From Roseicyclus mahoneyensis (GTDB lineage: Bacteria; Pseudomonadota; Alphaproteobacteria; Rhodobacterales; Rhodobacteraceae), in contig NZ_QGGW01000001.1 in the NCBI RefSeq assembly GCF_003148775.1, positions 186,001-250,000 of the forward strand: a stretch of 64,000 bases of DNA. Direction: 5' to 3'. The stretch's first letter is position 1. Each line of letters opens with the position of its first letter. Shown one piece after another: positions 36,808 through 46,342 of this stretch. The notes under the pieces are model-generated. The model had not been told where the DNA came from. It saw only the letters and a program-made list of their open reading frames with translations, and searched no databases. Both the position numbers and the translations under genes were made by a program.

Positions 36808-37391
36808 GCCGCCCGCGCCCGCGTGCGAAAGCCGCGATGCCGCGCAGCGAGACGCGGCTGATCGGGTTCAACAAGCCGATGGATGTGCTGAGCCAGTTCA
36901 CTGGTGACGGGCATTGGCCGGGGTTGAAACGGTATCTGGATATGCCGGGGCTGTATCCGGCGGGGCGGCTGGACCGGGATTCGGAAGGGCTGCTGCTGTT
37001 GACCAACGACGGCATCTTGCAGGCGCGGCTGACCGATCCGAAATCAGCCACACCCAAGACCTATTTCGTGCTGATCGAGGGAACGCCGACCCCCGAGGCG
37101 CTGGAGGCGCTGCGTGGGGGCGTGACGCTGAAGGACGGCCCGACCCGGCCCGCGCGGGTGGAACAGGTGGCCGAGCCCGGCTGGCTCTGGCCGCGGGAGC
37201 CGCCGGTGCGGTTCCGCGCGAGCATCCCCGAGGCTTGGCTGAAGCTGACCATCACCGAGGGGCGCAACCGGCAGGTGCGGCGCATGTGCGCCCATGTCGG
37301 CCTGCCGGTGCTGCGCCTGATCCGCTGGTCGGTGGGGGATCACACGGTCGAGGGGTTGACGCCCGGAACGTGGAAGTCGCTGCAGCCGTAA
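36804..37391 (+). CDS. rluE: 23S rRNA pseudouridine synthase (RluE-like)
   Basis: Pseudouridine synthase of the RsuA family, 195 residues, with no N-terminal S4 domain, hence like RluE (23S rRNA U2457 in E. coli). Catalytic Asp57 lies in [17 protein letters not shown], preceded by [11 protein letters not shown]. The RNA-binding C-terminal part has [10 protein letters not shown]. It overlaps the YjbR gene (ATGA). Confidence 0.9.
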   Translation: MSRPRPRAKAAMPRSETRLIGFNKPMDVLSQFTGDGHWPGLKRYLDMPGLYPAGRLDRDSEGLLLLTNDGILQARLTDPKSATPKTYFVLIEGTPTPEALEALRGGVTLKDGPTRPARVEQVAEPGWLWPREPPVRFRASIPEAWLKLTITEGRNRQVRRMCAHVGLPVLRLIRWSVGDHTVEGLTPGTWKSLQP

Positions 37392-37425
37392 GCGGGGCGG
37401 GACAAAACTGCAGGTTTCCGTCTCC

Positions 37426-37758
37426 TCACACCAGTTGGTCGAACGCCTCCATCGCCTTGGCGCCATACATGTAGCCGGGGCCGCCATTCATCATCACGCA
37501 GACGTTTATGGTTTCCGCGACCTCGTCGCGCGTCGCACCCGCGCGGATCGCGGCCTTCACGTGGTAGCCGATGCAATCGTTGCATTGTTTCGAGATGCCG
37601 ATGGCCAGCGCGATCAGCTCCTTGTGCTTGGTGGACAGCGCCCCGGGGGCAAGGGCCGCCTCGTGCAGCTCGTGAAAGCCCTTGGCGGTCGCGGCCTGTT
37701 CGGCCCGCATGGGGCCAAGCAGGGACGAGGTGTGGCGGAGCGTGTCTTTCCAATCCAT
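37426..37758 (-). CDS. Carboxymuconolactone decarboxylase/AhpD-family protein
   Basis: Small all-helical protein of 110 residues with the AhpD-type Cys-x2-Cys...His motif (CNDCIGYH). It probably acts as an alkylhydroperoxidase or a decarboxylase-like redox protein. The start at 37758 has AAGGA eight bases upstream. It is convergent with rluE. It is not the pcaC partner of the window's pcaD-pcaB, being 20 kb away and of the AhpD type. Confidence 0.87.
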   Translation of the reverse strand: MDWKDTLRHTSSLLGPMRAEQAATAKGFHELHEAALAPGALSTKHKELIALAIGISKQCNDCIGYHVKAAIRAGATRDEVAETINVCVMMNGGPGYMYGAKAMEAFDQLV

Positions 37759-37921
37759 CGGGTGGGTCCTTATGCAAGATCTGCCCCCGTCTAGACCGTG
37801 ACAGGGTGGTGGACCTTGCGGCAGATCAATCCGCCCCCCGAAAAGGCGACGGGGCCGCGCATGCAATGCTCAGCCCCGTCTGAAAGCGTCGCCACTCCTC
37901 CCCGGCGCCGCTATTCGTTCC

Positions 37922-39241
37922 TTATGCAAGCATTGCCACCGGAGACTCCAGATTGTCAACGATCGCTTGCAGGAGTTCCGCGCCCAAGGCCCCGTCGATG
38001 ACCCGGTGATCGACGCTGAGCGTGACCGACATAACGGTCGCGACGGTCAATTCGCCATCGCGGCCCACCACGGGTTTCTTCACGCCCGCGCCGACGGCAA
38101 GGATCGCGCCATGGGGCGGGTTGATGACCGCGTCGAAATTGTCGATGCCGAACATGCCGAGGTTGGAGATCGCGAAACTGCCGCCGATGTATTCATGCGG
38201 GGCGAGCTTGCGGTCGCGGGCGCGGGTGGCCAGATCCTTCATCTCGGCCGAAAGGGCCGAGAGGGATTTCTGGTGCGCGTCCTTGAGGACGGGCGTGAAC
38301 AGCCCGCCATCGACGGCGACGGCCACGGCCACATCCGACGGCTTCAGCCGCAGCATCCGGTCGCCCGCCCAGACGGAATTCGCGGCGGGCACCTGTTGCA
38401 GCGCATTGGCGCAGGCCTTGATGATGAAGTCGTTGACCGAGAGCTTCACGCCACGGGATTCGAGCTGCTTGTTGAGCTGCCCGCGGAAGGCCATCAGCGC
38501 ATCAAGCCTGATATCCCGGCGCAGGTAGAAATGCGGGATGGTCTGCTTGGCCTCGGTCAGCCGCGCGGCGACGGTCTTGCGCATGCCATCGAGCTTGACC
38601 TCCTCGTAGTCCCGGCCCTCGTACATCTTCATGACCTGCGCGGCGTCGGGGCCGGTGGGCATTGCGGTTGCCGGTTTGGCGGCGGCGGCGGGGGCAGGGG
38701 CGGCAATGGGCGCTGCGGCGGCTTGCTGCGGAGCTGCGGCGGTCGCGGTCGCGCCCGTCACGTCGGCCTTGACGATGCGGCCATGCGGACCCGAGCCCTT
38801 GATCTGGCCAAGATCGAGCCCCTTGTCGGCAGCGATGCGACGCGCCAGCGGCGAAGCGAAGACGCGGGCACCGTCGGACGCGGCGGGGGCCGCGGGCGCG
38901 GGTGCAGCGGCGGGTGGTGCAGCGACCTGAGCGGCATTCTCCGCGGGTTTCGGCGCTTCGGCGGCGGGCTTGGCGGCACCCATGTCGGAGGTGCTTTCAC
39001 CCTCGGCCAGCAGGACGGCGATGGGGGCGTTGACCTTCACGCCCTCCGTGCCTTCTGCTACAAGAAGTTTGCCGATCACGCCCTCGTCGACGGCTTCGAA
39101 TTCCATCGTCGCCTTGTCGGTCTCGATCTCGGCGAGGATGTCACCCGAGGCGACGGTGTCGCCTTCCTTGACCAGCCATTTGGCCAGCGTGCCCTCCTCC
39201 ATCGTGGGGGAGAGCGCGGGCATCAGGATTTCCGTGGGCAT
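37922..39241 (-). CDS. pdhC: Pyruvate dehydrogenase E2, dihydrolipoyl acetyltransferase
   Basis: E2 core of the pyruvate dehydrogenase complex, 439 residues. The lipoyl domain (1-80) has the lipoylated Lys in [15 protein letters not shown]. An Ala/Pro linker, a peripheral subunit-binding domain (about 125-160; [28 protein letters not shown]) and the acyltransferase core with [16 protein letters not shown] follow. It is the last gene of pdhA-pdhB-pdhC, separated from pdhB by 12 nt. Confidence 0.95.
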   Translation of the reverse strand: MPTEILMPALSPTMEEGTLAKWLVKEGDTVASGDILAEIETDKATMEFEAVDEGVIGKLLVAEGTEGVKVNAPIAVLLAEGESTSDMGAAKPAAEAPKPAENAAQVAAPPAAAPAPAAPAASDGARVFASPLARRIAADKGLDLGQIKGSGPHGRIVKADVTGATATAAAPQQAAAAPIAAPAPAAAAKPATAMPTGPDAAQVMKMYEGRDYEEVKLDGMRKTVAARLTEAKQTIPHFYLRRDIRLDALMAFRGQLNKQLESRGVKLSVNDFIIKACANALQQVPAANSVWAGDRMLRLKPSDVAVAVAVDGGLFTPVLKDAHQKSLSALSAEMKDLATRARDRKLAPHEYIGGSFAISNLGMFGIDNFDAVINPPHGAILAVGAGVKKPVVGRDGELTVATVMSVTLSVDHRVIDGALGAELLQAIVDNLESPVAMLA

Positions 39242-39253
39242 CGCGTGCTCTCC

Positions 39254-40615
39254 TCAGCGGTAGGTGACTTTGCGGACGGCCTCGATCACCTCGGCGACCG
39301 AGGTCAGCGCCAGTTTCTCGAGATTGGCAGCATAGGGCATCGGCACGTCCTTGCCGGTGCAATTCAGGACCGGCGCGTCGAGATAATCAAAGGCATGGGT
39401 CATGATATAGGCCGCCAGATGGTTGCCCATCGAGCCCACGGGAAAGCCTTCCTCGACCGTGATGCAGCGATTGGTTTTCCGCACGCTTTCGAGGATCGTG
39501 TCGTAATCGAGCGGACGCAGCGTGCGCAGGTCGATCACCTCGGCCTCGATCCCGTCGGCGGCAAGTTTCTCGGCCGCCTCCAGCGCATAGGTCATGCCGA
39601 TCCCGAAGCTGACGATGGTGACATCAGAGCCTTCGCGCCAGATCTTCGCCTTGCCAAAGGGCACGGTGAAATCGGGCAGGTCCGGCACCTCGAAGGAGCG
39701 GCCATAGAGGATCTCGTTTTCAAGGAAGATCACGGGGTTGGGATCGCGGATCGCGGTCTTGAGCAGGCCCTTGGCGTCGGCGGCCGAATAGGGCATCGCG
39801 ACCTTGAGACCGGGGATCGAAGCATACCATGCCGCGAAATCCTGAGAGTGCTGCGCGCCCACGCGGGCTGCCGCCCCGTTCGGGCCGCGGAACACCATCG
39901 GCGCCCCCATCTGGCCGCCCGACATGTAGAGCGTCTTGGCGGCCGAGTTGATGATATGGTCGATGGCCTGCAACGAAAAGTTGAAGGTCATGAATTCGAC
40001 GATGGGCTTGAGGCCACCAAAGGCCGCGCCGACCCCGATGCCCGCGAACCCATGTTCGGTGATCGGCGTGTCGATCACGCGGCGGGGGCCGAACTCGTCC
40101 AACAGGCCTTGGGTGATCTTGTAGGCGCCCTGATATTCCGCGACCTCCTCGCCCATGACGAAGACGCTGTCATCGGCGCGCATCTCCTCGGCCATGGCGT
40201 CGCGGAGTGCCTCGCGCACGGTCTGGGTCTTCATCTTCGTGCCCTCGGGCCAATCCGGCTTGCGGTCGGTCTTTGGGACAGCCGGGGCGCTTGCGGGCGC
40301 GGCGGGGGCCTTTTCGGTCGCCTTCGGCGCCTCATCGGCGGGGGCGGTGGCTTTGGGCGCGGCCATCGTCTCGCCCGCTTCGCCGATGATGGCGATGGGG
40401 GTGTTGACCTTCACGCCTTCGGTGCCCTCGGCCACAAGGATCTTGCCGATCACACCTTCCTCGACGGCCTCGAATTCCATCGTGGCCTTGTCGGTCTCGA
40501 TCTCGGCGAGGATGTCGCCCGCCTTGACGCTGTCACCCTCTTTCACCAGCCATTTGGCCAGCGTGCCTTCCTCCATCGTGGGGGAGAGGGCGGGCATGAG
40601 AATTTCGGTTGCCAT
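39254..40615 (-). CDS. pdhB: Pyruvate dehydrogenase E1 beta with N-terminal lipoyl domain
   Basis: The 453-residue protein is a lipoyl domain (1-80, [15 protein letters not shown]) plus linker fused to E1 beta (about 130-453). The E1-beta part has the TPP-related [27 protein letters not shown] and [10 protein letters not shown]. This lipoylated E1-beta is an alphaproteobacterial arrangement. Together with pdhA it decarboxylates pyruvate and acetylates lipoyl groups. The start at 40615 lies 14 nt after the pdhA stop. Confidence 0.95.
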   Translation of the reverse strand: MATEILMPALSPTMEEGTLAKWLVKEGDSVKAGDILAEIETDKATMEFEAVEEGVIGKILVAEGTEGVKVNTPIAIIGEAGETMAAPKATAPADEAPKATEKAPAAPASAPAVPKTDRKPDWPEGTKMKTQTVREALRDAMAEEMRADDSVFVMGEEVAEYQGAYKITQGLLDEFGPRRVIDTPITEHGFAGIGVGAAFGGLKPIVEFMTFNFSLQAIDHIINSAAKTLYMSGGQMGAPMVFRGPNGAAARVGAQHSQDFAAWYASIPGLKVAMPYSAADAKGLLKTAIRDPNPVIFLENEILYGRSFEVPDLPDFTVPFGKAKIWREGSDVTIVSFGIGMTYALEAAEKLAADGIEAEVIDLRTLRPLDYDTILESVRKTNRCITVEEGFPVGSMGNHLAAYIMTHAFDYLDAPVLNCTGKDVPMPYAANLEKLALTSVAEVIEAVRKVTYR

Positions 40616-40629
40616 GTCTGTCAGTCCCC

Positions 40630-41655
40630 TCAGGCGTCTTGCGGCGCGGCGTCGGCGTAGATGTCTGTCCAGAGCTCGGACAGGTCGGGTTCCGGGCTTT
40701 CCTTGGAAAACTCCGCCGCTTCGTTCACGATGTCCTTGATCTCCTTGTCGATCCTTTTCAGATCCTCCTCGGAGGCATGGCCGCCGGTCAGCAGCATCTG
40801 GCGGACATGTTCGATCGCGTCGCGCTTCTCGCGCATTTCCTGCACCTCTTCGCGGGTGCGGTATTTCGCGGGGTCGGACATGGAATGGCCACGGTAGCGG
40901 TAGGTCATGACCTCCAGGATATAGGGGCCCTTGCCCGCGCGGCAGTGCGCCACGGCGCGCTCGCCCGCCTCCTTGACGGCCAGCACATCCATGCCGTCCA
41001 CTGCTTCGCCCTTTATGCCGTAGGCCACGCCACGTTCCCAGAAATCGGGGGATTTGGTCGCGCGCTTGACCGACGTGCCCATGGCATACTGGTTGTTCTC
41101 GATCACGAAGATGACCGGCAGATCCCAGAGCTGCGCCATGTTGTAGCTTTCGGCCACCTGGCCCTGGTTGGCCGCACCATCGCCGAAATAGGTGAAGGTG
41201 ACGCGGTCGTTGCCCTTGTATTTGTCCGAGAAGGCGAGGCCCGCGCCGATCGGCACCTGCGCTGCGACAATCCCGTGGCCGCCGTAAAAATGCTTCTCTT
41301 TCGAGAACATGTGCATCGAGCCGCCCTTGCCCTTCGAGTATCCCCCCTCGCGCCCGGTCAGTTCGGCCATGACGCCCTTGGGGTCCATGCCGCAGGCCAG
41401 CATATGGCCATGGTCGCGGTAGGAGGTGACGCGCTTGTCGCCCTCCGACGCCGCAGCCTCTAGGCCGACAACGACCGCTTCTTGCCCGATGTAGAGGTGG
41501 CAAAAGCCGCCGATCAGGCCCATGCCGTAAAGCTGGCCGGCCTTTTCCTCGAAACGGCGGATCAGGAGCATCTCGCGGTAGTAGCGCTTGAGCTCATCGG
41601 CCGAAACATTAGGGGTGGCCGCCGTGGTCGCGGCGGCGGTCTTGCGTGGTGGCAT
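40630..41655 (-). CDS. pdhA: Pyruvate dehydrogenase E1 alpha
   Basis: TPP-dependent E1-alpha, 341 residues. It has [23 protein letters not shown] at the N terminus, the TPP-binding GDG...N block ([17 protein letters not shown]) and the phosphorylation-loop-like [11 protein letters not shown]. The start at 41655 follows GGAG. It is the first gene of the pdh operon. ftsB lies upstream on the same strand, 217 nt away. Confidence 0.95.
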   Translation of the reverse strand: MPPRKTAAATTAATPNVSADELKRYYREMLLIRRFEEKAGQLYGMGLIGGFCHLYIGQEAVVVGLEAAASEGDKRVTSYRDHGHMLACGMDPKGVMAELTGREGGYSKGKGGSMHMFSKEKHFYGGHGIVAAQVPIGAGLAFSDKYKGNDRVTFTYFGDGAANQGQVAESYNMAQLWDLPVIFVIENNQYAMGTSVKRATKSPDFWERGVAYGIKGEAVDGMDVLAVKEAGERAVAHCRAGKGPYILEVMTYRYRGHSMSDPAKYRTREEVQEMREKRDAIEHVRQMLLTGGHASEEDLKRIDKEIKDIVNEAAEFSKESPEPDLSELWTDIYADAAPQDA

Positions 41656-41684
41656 GCGGGTGCTCCTCCCCGGTCGCAGAGATA

Positions 41685-41698
41685 GTTTAACGTTGAAC
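41685..41698. promoter_or_regulatory. Imperfect palindrome upstream of pdhA
   Basis: GTTTAACGTTGAAC, two mismatches to perfect symmetry, 30 nt ahead of the pdhA start, close to where a promoter would be. A regulator is not identified. Confidence 0.35.
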
Positions 41699-41791
41699 AT
41701 TTCTCTAGCAGAGGCAATGGCCGATTGCACCCCGCAATCCTGACGCAGGGGATTGCAAGCCTTGCAACGCCGAACGACGGCGCCGGGCCTT

Positions 41792-41814
41792 GCATATTTC
41801 TGGAAAGATGAAGG
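41792..41814 (+). repeat. Recurrent intergenic element, copy 4
   Basis: GCATATTTCT then GGAAAGATGAAGG, between ftsB and pdhA (both minus strand), in the orientation opposite to them. Confidence 0.8.
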
Positions 41815-41872
41815 GCAGGCGGAAGGCTGTGCGGACTGGCCGGGTGACGCACAGGACCCTCGAGCGGGCCGT

Positions 41873-42166
41873 TTAGGGCAAGATGATCTCGTTGGCGCGC
41901 ACATAGCCCAGCACGGCGCGAGCTTGTTCGTCGAGCAGGTCGAGGTCGAGGAAATCATCCGACAGGCGGCGTGTCAGGGTTTCCATGCGCTCGACTTCGG
42001 CCTGCAGGGCAGCAAGTTGCAGATCCAGACGGTCGGCCTCGGCGGTGATCTGGACGCGCTGGAACAGGCCGTAATTCCCCTGCACCGCGGTGAAGGTGAA
42101 ATAGGCCCCGATGAACAGGAGGGCCACGGGCAGGACGAGCCCTGTGATCGAAACGCTGCGGGTCAT
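41873..42166 (-). CDS. ftsB: Cell-division protein FtsB (septum formation initiator)
   Basis: Short bitopic protein of 97 residues. It has one N-terminal membrane helix (about 5-27, SITGLVLPVALLFIGAYFTF) followed by a periplasmic coiled coil (about 35-75) and a C-terminal GYVRANEIIL. It forms the FtsQLB divisome complex. The usual alphaproteobacterial order eno-ftsB-pdhA is kept except that eno is missing; bfr sits on the opposite strand instead. Confidence 0.88.
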   Translation of the reverse strand: MTRSVSITGLVLPVALLFIGAYFTFTAVQGNYGLFQRVQITAEADRLDLQLAALQAEVERMETLTRRLSDDFLDLDLLDEQARAVLGYVRANEIILP

Positions 42167-42301
42167 GAATTCCGTCGATGCCTCAGGTCTGCCGCACCCT
42201 CTCTCGGGGCTTTGGCGGAGACTCGCACATTGATTCGCAAAAGGGAATCCCCTTTTGCACCCTTGCCGGTGGGCGTGGGTTGAAGATCGCAGGCGCAATG
42301 C

Positions 42302-42316
42302 TTAGAATCGTTCTAA
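42302..42316 (+). promoter_or_regulatory. Irr/ICE-type iron box
   Basis: TTAGAA-TCG-TTCTAA, a perfect palindrome identical in form to the iron control element bound by Irr. It covers a -10-like TAATAT and lies 28 nt before the ferritin start, a position that predicts repression when iron is scarce. Confidence 0.8.
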
Positions 42317-42344
42317 TATTTTGAGGAAAGAACAGGAGCATCCC

Positions 42345-42830
42345 ATGTCCCGCAGCCAATCCAGCATCGCATCCCTGCAAAAGGCCCTTTCGATGGAGCT
42401 TTCGGCGGCGCAGCAATACCTGCTGCACGCCCATGTTCTCGACGACTGGGGGCTGGACAAGCTGGCCACCAAGATGCGCGAGGAGATGCAGGAGGAACTG
42501 GGCCATGCCGGGCAGTTCATCGACCGGATCCTCTATCTCGGCGGCACGCCCGAGGTCGTGCCCGCGAAAAAGCCGGTGAAGGCCGAAAGCCTAAAGGCGA
42601 TGTTCGAGGCCGACCGCGCTGACGAGGAAGAGGCGATCGAGGTCTATTCGAAGGCCGCGAAAGAGGCGGGCGAGGCCAATGACATCGGCAGCCGAGTGCT
42701 CTTCGAGACCATCGCGCTGGACGAGGAGGGGCATTGGGGTTGGCTCGACCAGCAACTGTCTTTGCTCAAGCGGATGGGCGAGCCTGCCTTCATGCAGGTC
42801 TATTTCAGCGGTCAGGCGACGGACGCCTGA
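42345..42830 (+). CDS. bfr: Bacterioferritin-like iron-storage protein
   Basis: Ferritin-like four-helix protein of 161 residues that stores iron. All six diiron ferroxidase ligands are present with E. coli Bfr numbering: Glu18, Glu51, His54, Glu94, Glu127 and His130. The haem ligand Met52 of bacterioferritin is Leu here, so it may be haem-free. Start follows AACAGGAG. An Irr-type box upstream implies repression by Irr at low iron. It ends in a perfect hairpin shared with the convergent fda. Confidence 0.9.
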   Translation: MSRSQSSIASLQKALSMELSAAQQYLLHAHVLDDWGLDKLATKMREEMQEELGHAGQFIDRILYLGGTPEVVPAKKPVKAESLKAMFEADRADEEEAIEVYSKAAKEAGEANDIGSRVLFETIALDEEGHWGWLDQQLSLLKRMGEPAFMQVYFSGQATDA

Positions 42831-42833
42831 CCG
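42809..42833. terminator. Bidirectional hairpin over the bfr stop
   Basis: CGGTCAGGCG-ACGGA-CGCCTGACCG, a perfect 10-bp stem with a 5-nt loop. The bfr stop codon (42828-42830) lies inside it, and fda on the other strand ends 12 nt away. Confidence 0.7.
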
Positions 42834-42841
42834 TTCGGCAA

Positions 42842-43732
42842 TCAAGTGATCGACGCGGCGCGGATCGCGTCGATCGCCGCGCCCAGAGAGACATTGAACT
42901 CCGCATCCGACTGCTGGGCCGACAAGCCTTCGGTCAGAGCGCGCGAGAAGCTGGCGATCATGCCGGTGTTGACGGCCAGACGTTCGCAGGCCTCGGCACG
43001 GTCATATCCCCCTGACAATGCGACGACGCGCAGAACTTTGGGGTGCGTGATCAGCGGCGCATAGAGGTTGGGTTTCGTCGGGATGGTCAGCTTCAGCATG
43101 ACCTGCTGGCCGTCGGGTATGGCATCGACACCTTTCAGGAGTTCCGCCAGCAAAATCCCCTCGGCCTGCGCCTTGTCCGGGGCCTTGATGTCGACTTCCG
43201 GTTCCAGGATCGGGACAAGCCCCTTGGCCAGCACCTGAAAGCCCAGATCGACCTGTTGCGCCACGATATCGGCGATCCCTCCCGCATTGGCCGACTGGAT
43301 GACCGAGCGTTCCTTGGTGCCGAAGATGCCCTTGGCAACGGCACGGTCCAAGAGCGCGTCGAGGCCCGGGATCCCCTTCATCATCTGCACGCCGTTTGCG
43401 GCTTCCTCCAGCCCCTTGTCGATCTTGAGGAAGGGGACGACGCCCTTGTCCTCCCACAGATAGGTGGCGGCGGGCTTGCCCGCGAAATCGCGGTCCATGG
43501 TCTGTTCGAACAAGATCGCGCCGATCACCTTGTCGCCGGTGAAGATGGGCGAGGTCGCGATGCGGGCGCGCATCGCGTGGATCAGGTCGAACATCTCGGT
43601 TTCAGAGCTGTATTGGTCCTCGTCGATCCCGTAGAGGCGCAGCGCCTTGGGGGTCGAGCCGCCGGACTGGTCCAGCGCGGCGATGAAGCCCTGGCCGTCT
43701 CGCATCCGGGTTCTCATGGCAGCGTCAGGCAT
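42842..43732 (-). CDS. fda: Fructose-bisphosphate aldolase class I
   Basis: Schiff-base aldolase of 296 residues that splits or forms fructose 1,6-bisphosphate. It has [16 protein letters not shown] near the N terminus, [10 protein letters not shown] (a family Glu-Lys block) and [13 protein letters not shown] with the Schiff-base Lys region. The start at 43732 follows AGGAG; a GTG three codons earlier is less likely. It is co-directional with pgk and gap. Confidence 0.92.
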   Translation of the reverse strand: MPDAAMRTRMRDGQGFIAALDQSGGSTPKALRLYGIDEDQYSSETEMFDLIHAMRARIATSPIFTGDKVIGAILFEQTMDRDFAGKPAATYLWEDKGVVPFLKIDKGLEEAANGVQMMKGIPGLDALLDRAVAKGIFGTKERSVIQSANAGGIADIVAQQVDLGFQVLAKGLVPILEPEVDIKAPDKAQAEGILLAELLKGVDAIPDGQQVMLKLTIPTKPNLYAPLITHPKVLRVVALSGGYDRAEACERLAVNTGMIASFSRALTEGLSAQQSDAEFNVSLGAAIDAIRAASIT

Positions 43733-43816
43733 CGGGCGCACTCCTGTTGGGGGATTGTTTCACCCTCCTTGCCAAAGCGCCGCGCCGCTGTCCACAATGG
43801 TGGCGCAAACACCCTC

Positions 43817-45001
43817 TCAGACGCCCCGGTCCAACGCCGCGACGCCAGGCAGGGTCTTTCCCTCCATCCATTCGAGGAACGCGCCGCCGGCGGTCGAGAC
43901 ATAGGTGAAGCGGTCCGCCGCATGCGCCTGATTGAGCGCCGAAACGGTGTCTCCCCCGCCCGCAACCGACACAAGACGCCCGGCCTCCGTCAGGTCGGCG
44001 GCAGCGCGCGCGGCGGCGACGGTCGCATGGTCAAAGGGCGGGATCTCGAACGCGCCAAGGGGACCGTTCCAGATCAACGTCTTCGCGCCCTCGAAGGCCG
44101 TCACGATCCGCTCGAGCGTCTGCGCGCCCGCGTCGAGGATCATGGTGCCGGGCGGCACGGCGGTGGCCGCAACCGTGGTGTGATCGGTATGCGCCGCAAA
44201 GGATTCGGCGACCACCACGTCGGTCGGCAAGATGATCTCGCAGCCCGTCGTCGCGGCCTTGGCCATGATCGCACGCGCGGTATCTGCAAGATCGTGTTCG
44301 CACAGCGATTTCGCGACGTCGATGCCCTGTGCTGCAAGGAAGGTATTGGCCATGCCGCCGCCGATCACGAGCGTGTCCACCTTCTCGATCAGGTTCGACA
44401 GCAGGTCGAGCTTGGTCGACACCTTGGCGCCACCCACAACGGCCACCACGGGGCGGGCGGGATTGCCCAGCGCCGCCTCCAGCGCGCGCAATTCCGCCTC
44501 CATCGAGCGCCCGGCGCAAGACGGCAGCAGATGGGCAACACCCTCTGTCGAGGCATGCGCGCGATGCGCGGCCGAAAACGCATCGTTACAGTAGATGTCG
44601 GCAAGATCGGCCAATTCCAGCGCGAAAGCGGGGTCGTTCTTTTCCTCGCCGGGAAAGAAGCGGATGTTTTCCAGCAGCAATACCTCGCCCGGCTGCATGG
44701 CGGCCACGGCGTCCTTGAACCCGCCCTCGGCAAATCGGACCGGCTGGCCCAATGCCGCCTCCAACGCGGGCAGGGTAACGCGCAGCGACATCTCGGGCAC
44801 GACGCGGCCCTTCGGCCGGTCGAAATGTGCCAGCAGCACCGGCTTGCCGCCTCTGGCCAGGATGTCCCTGACCGTCGGCACGATGCGCGTGATGCGCGTG
44901 TCATCGGTGACAGTGCCGTCCTTGACAGGTACGTTGATGTCCACGCGCGTCAGAACGGTCTTGCCCGCAAGCACCATGTCGTCCAGCGCGTTCCAGCTCA
45001 T
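43817..45001 (-). CDS. pgk: Phosphoglycerate kinase
   Basis: Interconverts 1,3-bisphosphoglycerate and 3-phosphoglycerate with ADP/ATP. The 394-residue protein has the substrate site [44 protein letters not shown] and the nucleotide site [10 protein letters not shown]...[12 protein letters not shown]. The start at 45001 has GGAG six bases upstream; ATG 45022 is a possible alternative. fda follows with an 84-nt gap, so the two could be cotranscribed. Confidence 0.96.
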   Translation of the reverse strand: MSWNALDDMVLAGKTVLTRVDINVPVKDGTVTDDTRITRIVPTVRDILARGGKPVLLAHFDRPKGRVVPEMSLRVTLPALEAALGQPVRFAEGGFKDAVAAMQPGEVLLLENIRFFPGEEKNDPAFALELADLADIYCNDAFSAAHRAHASTEGVAHLLPSCAGRSMEAELRALEAALGNPARPVVAVVGGAKVSTKLDLLSNLIEKVDTLVIGGGMANTFLAAQGIDVAKSLCEHDLADTARAIMAKAATTGCEIILPTDVVVAESFAAHTDHTTVAATAVPPGTMILDAGAQTLERIVTAFEGAKTLIWNGPLGAFEIPPFDHATVAAARAAADLTEAGRLVSVAGGGDTVSALNQAHAADRFTYVSTAGGAFLEWMEGKTLPGVAALDRGV

Positions 45002-45083
45002 CTTGGTCTCCGTCCGGTCCATGTCGGGATCGGGTTTAGCATGGGGTGGATGACAGGCCAGAGACTTCGATGCCTCCGGCGGG

Positions 45084-45106
45084 CATATTTTCCGAAAGAT
45101 GAAGGG
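45084..45106 (+). repeat. Recurrent intergenic element, copy 5
   Basis: GCATATTTTCC then GAAAGATGAAGG. Together with copy 6 it forms an inverted pair between pgk and gap. Confidence 0.8.
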
Positions 45107-45145
45107 CGGCACGCGCCTTGGTTGGGACAATTCGACTCAAAATGT

Positions 45146-45168
45146 CCTTCATCTTTCTCCAAATATGC
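45146..45168 (-). repeat. Recurrent intergenic element, copy 6
   Basis: On the minus strand GCATATTTGGAG then AAAGATGAAGG, 20 nt after the gap stop and in the gap orientation. The reverse partner is copy 5, 39 nt away. Confidence 0.8.
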
Positions 45169-45187
45169 CGGACCGACCTCTCAACCC

Positions 45188-46192
45188 TCATAGGTGCTTG
45201 CCCATCTCGACGGCGGTGTCGGCCATCCGGCACGAGAAGCCCCATTCGTTGTCATACCAGCTGAGCACGCGGCACAGGTTGCCCGCCATCACTTTGGTCT
45301 GGTCGGTGGCAAAGATCGAGGAATGGGGGTCGTGGTTGAAATCGCTGCTCACCAAAGGCTCGTCCGTGACGCCGAGGATGCCCTTGAGCGGGGCTTGGGC
45401 CGCTGCGGCATGGATCGCAGCATTGATCTCTTCTGCCGTCGTGTCGCGGGCCGCCTCGAAGGTCAGGTCCACGACCGAGACATTGGGCGTGGGCACACGG
45501 ATCGCCACGCCATCAAGCTTGCCGTTCAACTCGGGCAGCACAAGGCCCACGGCCTTTGCCGCGCCGGTGGATGTCGGGATCATCGACAGCGCAGCGGCGC
45601 GGGCGCGATAGAGGTCCTTGTGCATGGTGTCCAGTGTCGGCTGGTCGCCGGTGTAGCTGTGGATCGTCGTCATGAAGCCGCGCGTGATGCCGATGGCGCC
45701 ATGCAGCACATGGGCGACGGGGGCGAGGCAGTTGGTGGTGCACGATGCGTTCGAGACGATCACGTCCGCAGCGGTCAGCGTCTTGTGGTTCACGCCATAG
45801 ACGATGGTTTTGTCCGCGCCTTTCGAGGGCGCCGAGACCAGCACGCGTGAGGCGCCGTTTTCCAGATGGATCGCGGCCTTGTCGCGGTCGGTGAAGATGC
45901 CGGTGCATTCGAGCACGATGTCGACATGGGACCAGGGCAGGTCTGCCGGGTTTCGGATCGCCGTCACCTCGATTGGGCCGCGGCCCACGTCGATGGTGGT
46001 GGCGGTCGTCGTCACGGTCGCGGGAAAGCGGCCGTGCACGCTGTCGTAGCGCAGCAGATGCGCGTTGGTCTCGACCGGGCCAAGGTCGTTGATAGCGACC
46101 ACCTCGATATCGGTGCGACCGGATTCCACAATGGCGCGCAGGATGTTGCGGCCGATCCGACCGAACCCGTTGATGGCGACTTTGACAGCCAT
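45188..46192 (-). CDS. gap: Glyceraldehyde-3-phosphate dehydrogenase, copy 1
   Basis: Catalyses glyceraldehyde 3-phosphate + NAD(P) + Pi to 1,3-bisphosphoglycerate. The 334-residue protein has [10 protein letters not shown], catalytic Cys in [20 protein letters not shown] and [12 protein letters not shown]. Residue 36 after the second strand is Asp (INDLGP), the usual sign of NAD preference. Its upstream region carries a LacI-type operator at 46285-46298. A second gap gene is 4 kb away on the same strand. Confidence 0.95.
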   Translation of the reverse strand: MAVKVAINGFGRIGRNILRAIVESGRTDIEVVAINDLGPVETNAHLLRYDSVHGRFPATVTTTATTIDVGRGPIEVTAIRNPADLPWSHVDIVLECTGIFTDRDKAAIHLENGASRVLVSAPSKGADKTIVYGVNHKTLTAADVIVSNASCTTNCLAPVAHVLHGAIGITRGFMTTIHSYTGDQPTLDTMHKDLYRARAAALSMIPTSTGAAKAVGLVLPELNGKLDGVAIRVPTPNVSVVDLTFEAARDTTAEEINAAIHAAAAQAPLKGILGVTDEPLVSSDFNHDPHSSIFATDQTKVMAGNLCRVLSWYDNEWGFSCRMADTAVEMGKHL

Positions 46193-46284
46193 GTGTGTCT
46201 CTCCCCGTTGATCTGGTATCGCTGTTTGGCTCAACATGCCTCGGCTGCGGTCCGTTCCCAAGCGTCAACATGCGCAAAAGGTTG

Positions 46285-46298
46285 TGTTAGCGGTAACA
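46285..46298. promoter_or_regulatory. LacI-type (CceR-like) operator before gap copy 1
   Basis: TGTTAGCGGTAACA matches the LacI-family consensus TGTTAnCGnTAACA at every fixed base and lies 93 nt upstream of the gap start. CceR, a LacI-family regulator of central carbon genes described in Rhodobacter sphaeroides, is the obvious candidate; its gene is not in this window. Confidence 0.7.
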
Positions 46299-46342
46299 TC
46301 ACAGGTTTAGCGCGCTTCTGGACCAAAGGGAAGGGGGCCGCT

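Noticed and set aside
37967-40660. 897-codon open frame opposite pdhC and pdhB
   Set aside because: Antisense shadow of the lipoyl and core domains; repetitive Gly/His/Arg composition and no ribosome site.
41685-41698. LacI/CceR operator before pdhA
   Set aside because: Only the central AACGTT and parts of the arms fit; five of the twelve fixed bases differ from TGTTAnCGnTAACA.
43043-45193. 716-codon open frame opposite fda and pgk
   Set aside because: Antisense shadow of two clear glycolytic genes.
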